NCBI RefSeq assembly: GCF_004761865.1
Contig: NZ_SJDM01000004.1
Span: forward strand, 1-64,000
DNA: 64,000 nucleotides
Direction: 5' to 3'
DNA from: Crenalkalicoccus roseus
GTDB taxonomy: Bacteria > Pseudomonadota > Alphaproteobacteria > Acetobacterales > Acetobacteraceae
Shown: one piece after another, positions 45,016 to 54,744 of the stretch
Layout of the letters: the number at the start of each line of letters is the position of its first letter
Position numbering within the stretch: the first letter of the stretch is position 1
The notes under the pieces: generated by a model
The model's database searches: none
Seen by the model: only the letters and a program-made list of their open reading frames with translations
What the model was told of the DNA's origin: nothing
Program-made: the position numbers and the translations under genes

Positions 45016-45079
45016 GCGGCGGGTGGTGCCGCCGCGGCGGCTGCCCACATGACGGGCGTGTTGGAAGGGAGGGCGCGCC

Positions 45080-46198
45080 ATGCTGGTCGGGGTCCCGAAG
45101 GAGGTGAAGGTCCACGAATACCGGGTGGGCCTGGTTCCCGCCTCGGTGCGGGAACTCGTCGCGCACGGGCATGAGGTGCTGGTGGAGACCGGCGCCGGCG
45201 CCGCCATCGGCTTCCCCGACGAGGCCTATCGCGCCGCCGGCGCCGCCATCGTGCCGGACGCCGCCGCCGTCTTCGCCCGCGCGGAGCTGGTGGTGAAGGT
45301 GAAGGAGCCGCAGCCGCGGGAATGGGCGCAGCTCCGCCCCGGCCAGGTGCTGTTCACCTACCTCCACCTCGCCCCCGACCCCGACCAGGCGAAGGGGCTG
45401 ATGGAGAGCGGCTGCACCGCCATCGCCTATGAGACGGTGACGGACGCGCAGGGCGGCCTGCCGCTGCTCGCGCCGATGAGCGAGGTGGCCGGGCGCATGG
45501 CGGTGCAGGTCGGCGCCCGCTGCCTGGAGAAGGAGGCAGGCGGGGCCGGCATCCTGCTCTCCGGCGTGCCCGGCGTGCCGGGGGCCAAGGTGGCGATCAT
45601 CGGCGGCGGGGTGGTGGGCTCGAACGCCGCGCGCATCGCGCATGGCATGCGCGCGCGGGTGACGGTGCTCGACAAGTCGCCGCGCGTGATGCAGGCGCTG
45701 GACGCCGAGTTCAACGGCGCCGTGGACACGCTGTTCGCCACGAGCGACAGCATCGAGGAGGCGGTGATCGAGGCCGACCTCGTCATCGGCGCCGTGCTGG
45801 TGCCGGGCGCGGCGGCGCCGCGGCTGGTGACGCGGGAGATGGTGCGGCGCATGCGCCCGGGCAGCGTGGTGGTGGACGTGGCGATAGACCAGGGCGGCTG
45901 CTTCGAGACCTCCCGCCCCACCACCCATGCCGATCCGACCTATGTGGTGGACGGGGTGGTGCATTACTGCGTGACCAACATGCCGGGGGCGGTGGCCCGC
46001 ACCTCGGCGGTGGCGCTGAACAACGCCACCCTGCCCTTCACGCTGCAGCTCGCCGACAAGGGCTGGAAGCGCGCCTGCGCGGAGAATCCGCACCTCGCCG
46101 GCGGGCTGAACGTCCATGCCGGGCGGGTGACGCACCCGGCGGTGGCGGCGGCGCTCGGTCTCGACCTGCTGCCGGCGGAGCGGGCGCTCGCCGGCTGA
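45080..46198 (+). CDS. ald: Alanine dehydrogenase
   Basis: A 372-residue NAD-dependent L-alanine dehydrogenase, converting alanine to pyruvate and ammonia. The start [18 protein letters not shown] is typical; K-V-K-E-P-Q and the Y-L-H-L-A segment hold the substrate-binding residues, and [10 protein letters not shown] is the NAD motif. The end matches the family, with the final [16 protein letters not shown] region intact. AGGGAGG lies nine bases upstream. It is convergent with gshB (19-bp gap). Length is canonical. Confidence 0.96.
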   Translation: MLVGVPKEVKVHEYRVGLVPASVRELVAHGHEVLVETGAGAAIGFPDEAYRAAGAAIVPDAAAVFARAELVVKVKEPQPREWAQLRPGQVLFTYLHLAPDPDQAKGLMESGCTAIAYETVTDAQGGLPLLAPMSEVAGRMAVQVGARCLEKEAGGAGILLSGVPGVPGAKVAIIGGGVVGSNAARIAHGMRARVTVLDKSPRVMQALDAEFNGAVDTLFATSDSIEEAVIEADLVIGAVLVPGAAAPRLVTREMVRRMRPGSVVVDVAIDQGGCFETSRPTTHADPTYVVDGVVHYCVTNMPGAVARTSAVALNNATLPFTLQLADKGWKRACAENPHLAGGLNVHAGRVTHPAVAAALGLDLLPAERALAG

Positions 46199-46217
46199 GC
46201 GGCGCCCGCCGGACGGG

Positions 46218-47174
46218 TCAGGCGCGGAGCACCACCCTCGCCTCGATCGCGTCCCAGATCGCGCGTTCCAGGTGCACCCCGTCGAAGCGCGCGATCTCCT
46301 GCAGCCCGGTCGGGGAGGTGACGTTGATCTCGGTCAGGTAGCCGCCGATCACGTCGATGCCGACGAAGATCAGGCCGCGCTTCTTCAGCTCCGGCCCGAT
46401 GCGGGCGCAGATCTCGCGTTCGCGCTCCGTCAGGGTGGTCTTCTCCGGCCTGCCGCCGACATGCATGTTGGAGCGCGCCTCGCGCTCGGCGGGGACGCGG
46501 TTGATGGCGCCGAGCGCCTCGCCGTCCACCAGGATGATGCGCTTGTCGCCCTGGCGCACCGCGGGGACGTATTTCTGCACCACCAGAGGCTCGCGCGAGC
46601 GTTCGGTGAACATCTCGAGCAGGGCGTTGAGGTTCATGTCGTCCGGCTTCACCAGGAACACGCCGGCGCCGCCATTGCCGAACAGCGGCTTCAGGATGAT
46701 GGTCTCGTGCCTCTCGCGGAAGCGCATGATCTGGCGCCGGTCGGCCGTCACCAGCGTCTCCGGCATCAGGTCCGGGAAATGGGTGACGTAGAGCTTCTCC
46801 GGCGCGTTGCGCACCGCGGCGGGGTCGTTCACCACCAGCGTCCGCGGATGGATGTGCTCCAGGATGTGGGTGGCGGTGATGTAGGCCATGTCGAAGGGCG
46901 GGTCCTGGCGCATCAGCACCACGTCCATGGCGGAGAGGTCGAGCTCCTCCTCCGGTCCGAAGCGCCAGTGCGCGCCCTTGATGCGCTCCACCGTGACCGG
47001 GCGGGCGGCGGCGAGCACGCGGCCGGAGGTCAGCGCCAGGTCACGCGGCAGGTAGTGCCACAGCGCGTGGCCACGCGCCTGCGCCTCCAGCATCAGGGCG
47101 AAGGTGCTGTCGGCGTCTATGTTGATGGTCTCGATCGGGTCCATCTGGACCGCTACCCGCAGGGTGCGTGACAT
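46218..47174 (-). CDS. gshB: Glutathione synthetase
   Basis: A 318-residue ATP-grasp glutathione synthetase that adds glycine to gamma-glutamylcysteine. Characteristic motifs include V-A-V-Q-M-D-P-I-E near the start, [28 protein letters not shown], and [12 protein letters not shown] near the C-terminus. It is 55 bp downstream of the SirB1-like gene on the same strand, and may be co-transcribed with it. Length and motifs are normal. Confidence 0.96.
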   Translation of the reverse strand: MSRTLRVAVQMDPIETINIDADSTFALMLEAQARGHALWHYLPRDLALTSGRVLAAARPVTVERIKGAHWRFGPEEELDLSAMDVVLMRQDPPFDMAYITATHILEHIHPRTLVVNDPAAVRNAPEKLYVTHFPDLMPETLVTADRRQIMRFRERHETIILKPLFGNGGAGVFLVKPDDMNLNALLEMFTERSREPLVVQKYVPAVRQGDKRIILVDGEALGAINRVPAEREARSNMHVGGRPEKTTLTEREREICARIGPELKKRGLIFVGIDVIGGYLTEINVTSPTGLQEIARFDGVHLERAIWDAIEARVVLRA

Positions 47175-47229
47175 CGGGTTCCTTCCTCCGGTGCGCTGCC
47201 GCCGTGGCGACGCGCGGGCGGGCCTTCGC

Positions 47230-48081
47230 TCAGTTCAGCCGGTGGCGCAGCTCCTCGGCGACGGCGCGGGTGCGCTCCGCCGCCTCGCCGCGCGGCTCCA
47301 GCTCCAGCGAGCGGTCGAGGCAGTGCAGCGCGGCGCCGATGCGGTCCAGCCGCCGGTTCATCAGCCCCGCCTCGCGCCACAGCGTCGCATGGTCGGGGCA
47401 GAGGCGCAGCATGTCCTCGGTGCAGGTCAGCGCCCCCGCCACGTCCCCCGCGCGCAGGCGGCGCAGCTTGATGTTGTTCTGCAGCCGGAGCAGCACCGCG
47501 CGCCGGTCCATCGGCCGCAGCAGGCCGGGGCGCAGCTCGGCCCGCTCGCCCTCGAAGCGCTTGAGCAGCGCGCGCAGCTCGGGGGCGGCCAGCGGCGTGC
47601 CGCCGGCGAAGACATCGACCAGCGCCTGGCCGCGCTCCCCCTCCAGGGCGACCAGGAAATGGCCGGGGAAGTCCACGCCATGGGCGGCCCAGCCCGCCGC
47701 CTCCGCCGCATGCAGCCAGAGGATGCCGAGCGCGACCGGCAGGCCCCGCCGGCGCTCGACCACGCGGATCAGGTTGGCGTTGGCGAGGTCGTCGTAGGTG
47801 AGGCTGTCGCCGGCGAAGCCGTGGCGGCCATGGATCACCCCGGCCAGCACGGCGCGGCGCCGGTCCGGGTCGCCGGCATCGGCCGCGCGGTCCGCCGCCG
47901 CCGCGGCGACGGCGTCCTGGGCCAGGGCGGAGAGCAGGCGCGCGGCCTCCCGCCAGTCGGCCTCCGGCGCGTCGATGCGGGCGAATTGCAGGGCGACGGC
48001 GGCGATCTCGATCTCGGAATCGGGCAGTTGCCCGGCCGCGGCGAGGGCGGCGCGGGCCTCGTCCTGGGGGGTGGGAGCCAT
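47230..48081 (-). CDS. SirB1/transglutaminase-like tetratricopeptide protein
   Basis: A 283-residue protein of the SirB1 (transglutaminase-like N-terminal) family. The segment [24 protein letters not shown] and L-V-D-V-F-A-G-G matches the family; the transglutaminase Cys is absent, and TPR-like repeats ([11 protein letters not shown], and the last 60 residues) form the C-terminal part. The function is not established. It is upstream of gshB on the same strand, and has the divergent-facing MarR gene to its right in the same direction. Confidence 0.82.
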   Translation of the reverse strand: MAPTPQDEARAALAAAGQLPDSEIEIAAVALQFARIDAPEADWREAARLLSALAQDAVAAAAADRAADAGDPDRRRAVLAGVIHGRHGFAGDSLTYDDLANANLIRVVERRRGLPVALGILWLHAAEAAGWAAHGVDFPGHFLVALEGERGQALVDVFAGGTPLAAPELRALLKRFEGERAELRPGLLRPMDRRAVLLRLQNNIKLRRLRAGDVAGALTCTEDMLRLCPDHATLWREAGLMNRRLDRIGAALHCLDRSLELEPRGEAAERTRAVAEELRHRLN

Positions 48082-48158
48082 CGTCCCAGTCTTGCCACCC
48101 CGCCGGCGCGCCGCAAGTCGCGACCCCGCCTGCAGGGAGGGGTAGCGGCCCGACGGGG

Positions 48159-48641
48159 TCAGCGTTCCGCCTCCAGCCGTTCCGCCAGCTCCTCGAGCAG
48201 GCCGCGGAGCCGCGCCATCTTCCGCGCGCCGAGCCGCGCCGCCAGCGCCGCCTCCGCCTCGGCGCTCAGCGCCAGCAGCGTCTCCAGCACCTGCCGGCCG
48301 CGCGGGGTGAGGCGCACCAGCCGGGCGCGGCCGTCCTCGGGGTCCGGCACCGTCTCCACATAGCCGCCCTCGCTCAGGGACTGCACGAGGTAGGCCATGC
48401 TCTGCTTGGTCATCTGCGCCTGTTCGGCAAGCTCGGTGAGGCGCGAGCCCTCGGGGCGGATGTGGCGGAACAGGCTGCCATGGGCGGGTCGGATGTCGGG
48501 GAAGCCGCGCGCGGCCAGGCCGCCGTACACGCGCTCGGCCAGCACGGCGTAGGGCAGGCGGAGCAGCCAGCCGAGGGTCCGGTGCGATTCGGGGGCGTTG
48601 CGGCCCGGCGGGGGATGCCTGAGGGAGACAGCGCTTGACAT
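48159..48641 (-). CDS. MarR-family transcriptional regulator
   Basis: A 160-residue winged-helix regulator. The DNA-binding part contains L-T-E-L-A-E-Q-A-Q-M-T-K-Q-S-M-A-Y-L-V (recognition helix) followed by the wing V-P-D-P-E-D-G-R-A-R-L-V-R-L-T-P-R-G, which is the MarR signature. The start at 48641 is at the TTGACA promoter element of the divergent gene, so binding near its own start would control both. The inducer is unknown; small phenolic ligands are common for the family. Its neighbour is a SnoaL-like protein, a frequent partner. Confidence 0.88.
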   Translation of the reverse strand: MSSAVSLRHPPPGRNAPESHRTLGWLLRLPYAVLAERVYGGLAARGFPDIRPAHGSLFRHIRPEGSRLTELAEQAQMTKQSMAYLVQSLSEGGYVETVPDPEDGRARLVRLTPRGRQVLETLLALSAEAEAALAARLGARKMARLRGLLEELAERLEAER

Positions 48642-48682
48642 GCCGTCAGATATCCTGCCTATTTTAGTCAGTCCATATGACG
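48635..48682 (+). promoter_or_regulatory. Putative promoter/operator between marR and SnoaL-like gene
   Basis: TTGACA (48635-48640) and CCTATTTT (48658-48665) form a plausible sigma-70-like promoter with 17-19 bp spacing for the gene at 48697. Two inverted repeats, TGAC-N5-GTCA (48636-48648) and GTCA-N7-TGAC (48667-48681), flank or overlap it and could be MarR operators. The -35 box overlaps the marR start codon. Confidence 0.45.
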
Positions 48683-48696
48683 AAAAGGGCCATTCC

Positions 48697-49098
48697 GTGC
48701 CAGACCCGATTGCCGAGAACCTCGCCATCGTGGATGCCCATATCCGCGGCGAGGCCCAGGACCCCAAGGCGGTGCTCGCGCTCTATACGGACGACGTGGT
48801 GCTGGAGGTCCCCTCGCGCCGCCTCCGCCTCGCTTCGCATGGGGAGATCGAGGCCAATTACCGGCGCATGTTCGCCTCCATGGCCGAGGTCGAGATCGAG
48901 CCGCTCGACCGCTTCGCCACCGCCGACCGGGTGGTGGATGACTGCCGCGTCCGCTTCCGCACCACCGGCGACGGCTTCGCCAATGCCCCCTATGGCAAGG
49001 GCGCGCGGGTGGAGCTGCGCCTGCTGCACGTCTTCGAGATGCGGGCGGGAAGGATCGCGCGCGAGACGGTGTTCGAGGGCTGGTCGCGGCTGGACTGA
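48697..49098 (+). CDS. SnoaL-like (NTF2-fold) protein
   Basis: A 133-residue protein of the nuclear transport factor 2/SnoaL-like fold, which includes ketosteroid isomerases, polyketide cyclases and dehydratases. It begins VPDPIAENLAIVDAHIRGE, has L-A-L-Y-T-D-D-V-V-L-E-V-P as the typical first strand of the cone, and ends with H-V-F-E-M-R-A-G-R-I-A-R-E-T-V-F. The start is GTG 48697; the in-frame ATG at 48598 would extend through the divergent marR start. It is divergent from the MarR gene and probably under its control. The substrate is not known. Confidence 0.8.
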   Translation: MPDPIAENLAIVDAHIRGEAQDPKAVLALYTDDVVLEVPSRRLRLASHGEIEANYRRMFASMAEVEIEPLDRFATADRVVDDCRVRFRTTGDGFANAPYGKGARVELRLLHVFEMRAGRIARETVFEGWSRLD

Positions 49099-49332
49099 CG
49101 CCGGCCTCGCGGATCGTGACCGGTCCGCCCTCGAGCGCCGGTGCGCGCCTCGGCGCGTCTGGCTCGCCGCGCGAGCGGCGATGGCCGGTCCGAAGCAGTA
49201 ACCTGTGCGAGTGCCGGGCCGGGTGCTGCTCAACCATTCCCCTTCCGGCGGGTTCTCCTTCCGCGGATGCCGGGCTCCGCCGGGGCGGGGCGCGGCATGC
49301 CGCCGCGCCACCGGATCGGGACGGAGGAATCA

Positions 49333-50460
49333 TTGCCGGAAGGGATCACGCGCATCGCTCGGGACCTCCCCATCGCCTTGGGCTGGATGCCGCCATGGCT
49401 CGCCAACCTGCTGATCCTGGCTGGCGCGGCCATCCTGGCCCTGCTGCTGCACCGGGTGCTGTTCCGCCTCGCCACGCGGCTGGTCCAGGAGCGCGACCTG
49501 TTCTGGCGGTCCCTGGTCGCCCGCACCTCCGGGCCGGTACGGCTTGGGATCATCACCTTCGTCCTGGCCATCGCCGCGGAGCTCGCCCCGCTGGCGCCGG
49601 CCGGGCGGTCGGGGCTGCGGCATCTCCTGCTGGTCGGCTTCATCTGCCTGCTCGGCTGGGTGGCGCTCACCGCCCTGCACATCTGGACCACGGTCCACCT
49701 CCGTCGCTTCCGGCTGGAGGCGGAGGACAACCTCCTCGCCCGTAAGCACGCGACCCAGGCGCGGATCCTGAAGCGGGTCGCGGGCACGGTGATCATCCTC
49801 TTCACCGTCGCCGCGGCGCTGATGACCTTCGATGGCGTGCGGCAATACGGGGTCAGCCTGCTCGCCGCAGGCGGCGCGGCCGGCATCGTGCTCGGCCTGG
49901 CGCTGCAGCCGCTGCTGAGGAACCTGTTCGCCGGCATCCAGCTTGCCGTGACCCAGCCGATTCGCCTCGACGACGCCGTCATCGTCGAGGGCGAGTGGGG
50001 AAATGTGGAGGAGATCAGCTCCACCTACGTCGTCGTCAGGCTGTGGGACTGGCGGCGCATGATCCTGCCCCTGAGCTACTTCCTGGAGCAGCCGTTCCAG
50101 AACTGGACGCGCGAGGGCGCGTCGCTGATCGGGAGCGTCCTCCTCTACCTCGACTACACCGCGCCGCTCGAGGAGATGCGCGCGAAGCTGCGGGAGATCG
50201 TCCGCTCCTCCCCCAACTGGGACGGCCAGGTGGTGACCCTGCAGGTCACCGACTTCCGGCAGGACACCATGGAGGTGCGCATGCTGGTCAGCGCCGGCAA
50301 TGCCGGGCGGGCCTTCGACCTGCGCTGCGAGGTGCGGGAGAGAATCATTATCTGGCTGCAGGCCGAGCATCCCGGCGCGCTGCCACGCCGCCGGGCGGAG
50401 ATCGAGCCGGCTTCCCGGGACGCGGCCCGGCAGCGGAGCCTGTCCGGCGTCGCCGGATAG
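49333..50460 (+). CDS. MscS-family mechanosensitive channel
   Basis: A 375-residue protein of the small-conductance mechanosensitive channel family that releases solutes on hypo-osmotic shock. Four or five membrane segments precede the pore helix G-V-S-L-L-A-A-G-G-A-A-G-I-V-L-G-L-A-L-Q-P-L-L-R-N-L-F-A-G; the beta domain has I-R-L-D-D-A-V-I-V-E-G-E-W-G-N-V-E-E-I. The start is set at TTG 49333, five bases after GGAGG (49323-49327); in-frame ATG codons at 49297 and 49267 lack such a site. No gene is seen in the 234 bp before it. Channel type is certain; the gating threshold is not. Confidence 0.85.
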   Translation: MPEGITRIARDLPIALGWMPPWLANLLILAGAAILALLLHRVLFRLATRLVQERDLFWRSLVARTSGPVRLGIITFVLAIAAELAPLAPAGRSGLRHLLLVGFICLLGWVALTALHIWTTVHLRRFRLEAEDNLLARKHATQARILKRVAGTVIILFTVAAALMTFDGVRQYGVSLLAAGGAAGIVLGLALQPLLRNLFAGIQLAVTQPIRLDDAVIVEGEWGNVEEISSTYVVVRLWDWRRMILPLSYFLEQPFQNWTREGASLIGSVLLYLDYTAPLEEMRAKLREIVRSSPNWDGQVVTLQVTDFRQDTMEVRMLVSAGNAGRAFDLRCEVRERIIIWLQAEHPGALPRRRAEIEPASRDAARQRSLSGVAG

Positions 50461-50474
50461 CAGGACCGCCCCGG

Positions 50475-52157
50475 TCAGCCCCGGCCGGCCAGTTCCTCGG
50501 GCGTCGCCGCGATCCCCCGCGCACGCAGCGCGGCGGAAAGGCGCGGCGAGGCGGTGGCCACGCAGAAGGGGATCGCCGCCAGCAGCCCCCCCGCCCAGGG
50601 CAGTGCCCAAAGCGCCGCCATGGGCGCCGTCGCCAGCAGCAGGCCGAAGACCAGCGCCCCGAACAGGGTGTGCGGCCAGAGCAGCCGCGCCGCATCCGCC
50701 CAGGAGACGCCGCGATCGGCCCGGTTCTGCGGCGCCCAGCCCGCCCGCCGCTGCCCGAAGGGCAAGGCCAGCAGGAACATCGCCTTGTTGAGCACGCTGA
50801 CCGGGTCGAGCAGGGTGGTGAAGCCGATCTCGGCCAGCGCCCCGCGCAGGAAGGCCGCCCGGCCGCCATAGCGCGCGGCGAGGCGGCGCCGGAGCAGCAC
50901 CTCGGCGTAGCCGAGCAGCTTCGGCGCGTGCAGCGCCGCCCAGGTGGCGAGCATCAGCGCCAGCAGCGCGCCCCGCGGGGTTTCCGCCGCCCCTCCGGTC
51001 GCGGCATTCAGCGCGGAGAAGACCAGCACCCCCACCCAGAGCGGCGCGCCCAGGAACAGCAGGATGGCCTGCGCAAGCTGCCAGCGCCCCATCGGGGTCT
51101 GCCCGGGCAGGCGCAGCAGGTGCCAGTACTGCATGTTGCCCGCCGCCCAGCGCAGGTCGCGCGCCATGAACTCCGGCAGGGCGGGAGGATTGCCCTCGAG
51201 GCTGCCCTCCTCCTCCGGCAGGCACCACACGCCCCAGCCGGCGGCGTGCAGCCGCACCGCCTCCACCTGGTCGTGGGAGAGGATGGGGCGCCCGTCCGGC
51301 AGCGCCTCCAGCCGGCAATGCGCGCGGAAGGGGGCGATGCGGAGGATGGCGTTGTGGCCCCAATAGGGGCCCTCCGGCCCCTGCCACCAGGCCTGGCCCG
51401 TGGCCCAGCTCCGCATCCCCGCGCGCATGCCGAACTGGAACAGCCGCGGGAAGGCCGCCGTCGCCGGCCGGCCGACGATGAGCTGCTGCACCACGGCGAT
51501 GCGCGGATCCGCCTCCATGCAGGCGACCAGGCGCAGCACGGCCCCGGCGCTCATCTCGCTGTCGGCGTCGAGGCAGAGCATGAGGTCGTGCCCGGCCGCG
51601 TGATGGTCGAGGAAGTCCATCACGTTGCCGGCCTTGAAGCCGGTGTTCTCGGCCCGCCGGCGGTAGCGGATGCGCGCCGCGTCCGGCCGTCCGGACCGGA
51701 ACGCCTGCACCGCCCGTTCCTCCGCCAGCGCCAGGGCGGGGTGCCGGGTATCGGAGAGGATCCACAGCGTGAACCGCTCCGCCGCGCCCGCCGCCGCCAG
51801 CCCGTCCAGCAGCCGCCCGAGCGGGGGCAGCACCGCCGCCATGTCCTCGTTGCGCACGCAGACGGCGATGGCGGTGGAAAGGCGCGGCGGCCCAGGCGGC
51901 GCCTGACGCAGCGCCGGCAGCACCGCCGCCGCCGGATCGCCCGCCCCGAGGCGGATGGCGAAGCCGGTCAGCGCGTTGGCGGCGCAGAGCGCGGTCCAGG
52001 GCGCGGTCCCGGCGAGACAGAGGAAGGCCAGCGCCTCCCACGTCGTCCACCCGCCCGGTGCCATGACCCGCCAGGCGAGCCAGAGCAGCAGGGCAGCGAT
52101 GGCCAGCACGAGGGTCGCAAAGGCGAGGCGGCGTGGCGGGAAGGCGGGCTGATCCAC
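50475..52157 (-). CDS. opgH: Glucans biosynthesis glucosyltransferase OpgH (short form)
   Basis: A 560-residue processive family 2 glycosyltransferase that polymerises periplasmic glucan from UDP-glucose at the inner membrane. The GT motifs are V-C-V-R-N-E-D, D-A-D-S-E-M-S (DxD), E-A-V-R-L-H-A-A-G and R-D-L-R-W (in place of Q-x-x-R-W). Two helices precede and about five follow the catalytic domain. It is much shorter than E. coli MdoH (about 850 aa), lacking most of the N-terminal cytoplasmic domain. The usual partner opgG is not seen in the window. The start GTG 52157 gives VDQPAFPP. It lies back-to-back, and on the opposite strand, to the GMC gene, and is convergent with the MscS gene. Confidence 0.88.
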   Translation of the reverse strand: MDQPAFPPRRLAFATLVLAIAALLLWLAWRVMAPGGWTTWEALAFLCLAGTAPWTALCAANALTGFAIRLGAGDPAAAVLPALRQAPPGPPRLSTAIAVCVRNEDMAAVLPPLGRLLDGLAAAGAAERFTLWILSDTRHPALALAEERAVQAFRSGRPDAARIRYRRRAENTGFKAGNVMDFLDHHAAGHDLMLCLDADSEMSAGAVLRLVACMEADPRIAVVQQLIVGRPATAAFPRLFQFGMRAGMRSWATGQAWWQGPEGPYWGHNAILRIAPFRAHCRLEALPDGRPILSHDQVEAVRLHAAGWGVWCLPEEEGSLEGNPPALPEFMARDLRWAAGNMQYWHLLRLPGQTPMGRWQLAQAILLFLGAPLWVGVLVFSALNAATGGAAETPRGALLALMLATWAALHAPKLLGYAEVLLRRRLAARYGGRAAFLRGALAEIGFTTLLDPVSVLNKAMFLLALPFGQRRAGWAPQNRADRGVSWADAARLLWPHTLFGALVFGLLLATAPMAALWALPWAGGLLAAIPFCVATASPRLSAALRARGIAATPEELAGRG

Positions 52158-52263
52158 AGCGGGGCTTGTGGCGGCGGAGCGTGGCGGAATTGGGGTGGCG
52201 CGCCGTCTTGCCGCCTCCTTCCGTCCATGGCGTGATAGCCGGCATCGGGTGGGGAAGCCAGGA

Positions 52264-53874
52264 ATGCGCGAAGCGGATTACGTCATCGTCGGCGGCGGCT
52301 CGGCCGGCTGCGTGCTGGCCGGGCGCCTCTCCGAGGATCCGGGCGCGAAGGTGGTGGTGCTCGAGGCCGGGCCGTGGGACCGCAACCCCTGGATCCACAT
52401 CCCCATGGGCTTCGCACGCCTTTACGTGACCCGGAAATTCGACTGGAACTACCAGACCGAGGGCGAGCCGGAGCTGAACGGGCGCAGCGTGTACTGGCCG
52501 CGCGGCAAGGTCATCGGCGGCTCGGGCAGCGTGAACGGCCTCGTCTTCCTGCGCGGCAGCCCGCGCGACTACGACCGCTGGGCGCAGGCCGGGGCGCGCG
52601 GCTGGTCCTACGAGGACTGCCTGCCGGCCTTCCGCCGCCTCGAGACCTTCCACGGACCGGCCAGTGATTTCCGCGGCAAGGACGGTCCGATGCAGATCGC
52701 CGAGGTGCCCGAGCCCACCCCCGGCTGCCGCGCCTTCGTCGAGACCTGCGTGCGGCTCGGCTTCCCCCGCAATCCCGACAACAACGGCGAGTGGTACGAG
52801 GGCGTGGCGCCGAACCAGCTCAACGTGCATCGCGGACGGCGCTGGAGCCCGGCGGTCGCCTATCTGCGCCCCGCGCTGAAGCGCCCGAACCTGCGCGTGG
52901 AGACGGAGCGGCTCGCGCTCCGCCTGGTCTTCGACGGCACCCGTGCCACGGGCGTGGTGGTGCGCCGCCCGGACGGGCAGGAGGAGACCTGGCGGGCGCG
53001 GCGCGAGGTGATCGTCTCGGCCGGCGCGATCGAGAGCCCGAAGCTGCTCATGCTCTCCGGCATCGGCGACGGCGCGGCGCTGCAGGCGCTCGGCATCGAG
53101 GCGCGGGTGCACGCGCCGGAGGTGGGAAGGAACCTGCAGGACCACTTCATGGTCCGCATGGCCTTCCGCACCCGTCCCTGCGACACGCTGAACGAGACGC
53201 TCGCCAACCCGGTGCGCACGGCGAGGATGGGCCTCGACTGGATGCTGCGCCGGCGCGGGCACATGACGGTCGGCGCCTCCGAGGCCAGCCTCTTCGCCCG
53301 CGTGCTGCCGGGTGCGGAGGAGCCGGAGGTGCAGTTCCAGTTCGTCAATTTCAGCCTCGACACCTCCAACCAGGCGATGTCGGCGGCGAGGCTGGCGAAG
53401 TACCCCGGGTTCACCTTCAATTTCTGCCAGTGCCGCCCGGACAGCCGCGGAGAGATCACGCTGCGCTCCCCACGCGCCGAGGACAAGCCCGCGATCCGCG
53501 CCAACTACCTGACGCACCCGACCGACGTGCGGGTGATGCTGGCGGCGGCGCAGCTCGCGCGGAAGATCACGGAGACGCAGCCCTTCGCCGGGCTGGTAGA
53601 GGAGGAGGTGGCGCCGGGCCGCGAAACGCGGAGCGACGAGGAATTCCTCGCCTATCTGCGCAGCAGCGGCACCACCGTCTATCATCCCTGCGGCACCAAC
53701 CGCATGGGCACCGACGACCGCGCGGTGGTGGACACCGAGCTTCGGGTGCGCGGCACGCAGGGCCTCAGGGTGGTGGACGCCTCGGTCTTCCCGCTGATGC
53801 CCTCCTCCAACATCCATCCCGCGGTGCTGATGACGGCGGAGCGGGCGGCGGAGATGATCCGCCGCACCGCGTGA
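52264..53874 (+). CDS. GMC-family FAD oxidoreductase
   Basis: A 536-residue GMC oxidoreductase related to choline dehydrogenase and alcohol dehydrogenases. The FAD motif D-Y-V-I-V-G-G-G-S-A-G-C-V-L-A-G-R-L is at residues 5-22, the GMC signature 1 includes R-G-K-V-I-G-G-S-G-S-V-N-G, signature 2 is G-A-I-E-S-P-K-L-L-M-L-S-G-I-G. Active-site His residues fall in V-Y-H-P-C-G-T-N-R-M-G and S-S-N-I-H-P. GGAA lies before the ATG. The electron acceptor and alcohol are unknown. It faces the SDR at 53886 tail-to-tail (11-bp gap). Confidence 0.88.
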   Translation: MREADYVIVGGGSAGCVLAGRLSEDPGAKVVVLEAGPWDRNPWIHIPMGFARLYVTRKFDWNYQTEGEPELNGRSVYWPRGKVIGGSGSVNGLVFLRGSPRDYDRWAQAGARGWSYEDCLPAFRRLETFHGPASDFRGKDGPMQIAEVPEPTPGCRAFVETCVRLGFPRNPDNNGEWYEGVAPNQLNVHRGRRWSPAVAYLRPALKRPNLRVETERLALRLVFDGTRATGVVVRRPDGQEETWRARREVIVSAGAIESPKLLMLSGIGDGAALQALGIEARVHAPEVGRNLQDHFMVRMAFRTRPCDTLNETLANPVRTARMGLDWMLRRRGHMTVGASEASLFARVLPGAEEPEVQFQFVNFSLDTSNQAMSAARLAKYPGFTFNFCQCRPDSRGEITLRSPRAEDKPAIRANYLTHPTDVRVMLAAAQLARKITETQPFAGLVEEEVAPGRETRSDEEFLAYLRSSGTTVYHPCGTNRMGTDDRAVVDTELRVRGTQGLRVVDASVFPLMPSSNIHPAVLMTAERAAEMIRRTA

Positions 53875-53885
53875 GCGGCACTCCG

Positions 53886-54686
53886 CTACCCGATCCTGAC
53901 CAGCCGCCCGCCATCCACCGGCAGGGCGACGCCGGTGATGAAGCCCGCCTCGTCGCTGGCCAGGAACAGGGCGGCGTTCGCCACGTCCCAGGCGGTGCCC
54001 ATGCGGCGGCGCAGCGGCACCTTGGCGTCGCGCTCGGCGGCGACCTCCTCGCGCGGGCGCCCGGTGGCGCGGGCGCGGGTGTCCACCGCCATGGGAGTGT
54101 CCATCAGCCCGGGCAGGATGGTGTTGCAGCGGATGCCATACTCGGCGTTCTGGATCGCCACCTGCTCGGTGAAGGCGACCATCGCCGCCTTGGTGCACTT
54201 GTACGCCACATAGGGATAGCTCTCCACCGCCGCGGCCGAGGAGATGGAGAGGATCACCCCCGACTGCTGGCGCCGCATCACCGGGAGGGCGTGCTTCACG
54301 CTCATCACGAAGCCGCGCAGGTTGATGGCGGTGATGCGGTCGAAGGCCTCCTCGGTGATCTCCTCGGGCGGGGCATCGCCCCCGGCGATGGAGACGCCGA
54401 CATTGTAGTGCAGCACGTCGAGCCGGCCCCAGCGCCGCACCGCCTCCGCCACCGCGGCGGCGAGCGTCGCCTCCCGCGTGGCGTCGGCCTCGAAGGCGGC
54501 GGACTCGCCGCCCGCCTCGGCGATCATGCGCACCGTCTCCTCGGCCGAGGCGAGGTCGCGGTCGGCGCAGAGCACGCGCGCCCCCTCCTGCGCGAAGCGC
54601 AGCGCCGTGGCGCGGCCGTTGCCGATACCCTGGCCCGGTCCCTGGCCGGCACCGATGACGAGCGCGATCCTGTCCTTGAGGCGCAT
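53886..54686 (-). CDS. SDR-family oxidoreductase
   Basis: A 266-residue classical SDR. The cofactor loop is enlarged: V-I-G-A-G-Q-G-P-G-Q-G-I-G-N-G-R-A, longer than the standard T-G-x-x-x-G-I-G. D-R-D at the end of beta 2, catalytic Ser in S-I-S-S-A-A, and Y-K-C-T-K as Y-x-x-x-K follow; the end G-V-A-L-P-V-D-G-G is normal. The substrate cannot be told. It is convergent with the GMC gene, which might make a joint alcohol/aldehyde pathway but shares no promoter with it. Confidence 0.84.
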   Translation of the reverse strand: MRLKDRIALVIGAGQGPGQGIGNGRATALRFAQEGARVLCADRDLASAEETVRMIAEAGGESAAFEADATREATLAAAVAEAVRRWGRLDVLHYNVGVSIAGGDAPPEEITEEAFDRITAINLRGFVMSVKHALPVMRRQQSGVILSISSAAAVESYPYVAYKCTKAAMVAFTEQVAIQNAEYGIRCNTILPGLMDTPMAVDTRARATGRPREEVAAERDAKVPLRRRMGTAWDVANAALFLASDEAGFITGVALPVDGGRLVRIG

Positions 54687-54744
54687 CCTGTCCGCCCTCC
54701 CTTCGTGGTCCGGGCGGCAGGGTGCGCGGCCCTGGCGCCGCTGG

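Noticed and set aside
48598-48697. Longer N-terminus for the SnoaL-like protein starting at ATG 48598
   Set aside because: It would cover the promoter and the start of the divergent marR gene, and the added residues are not typical of the fold.
49330-54198. A 1622-residue open frame on the minus strand
   Set aside because: It mixes antisense of the MscS and GMC genes with an off-frame reading of opgH and an SDR. Composition (Arg/Gly/His-rich) is non-coding in character.
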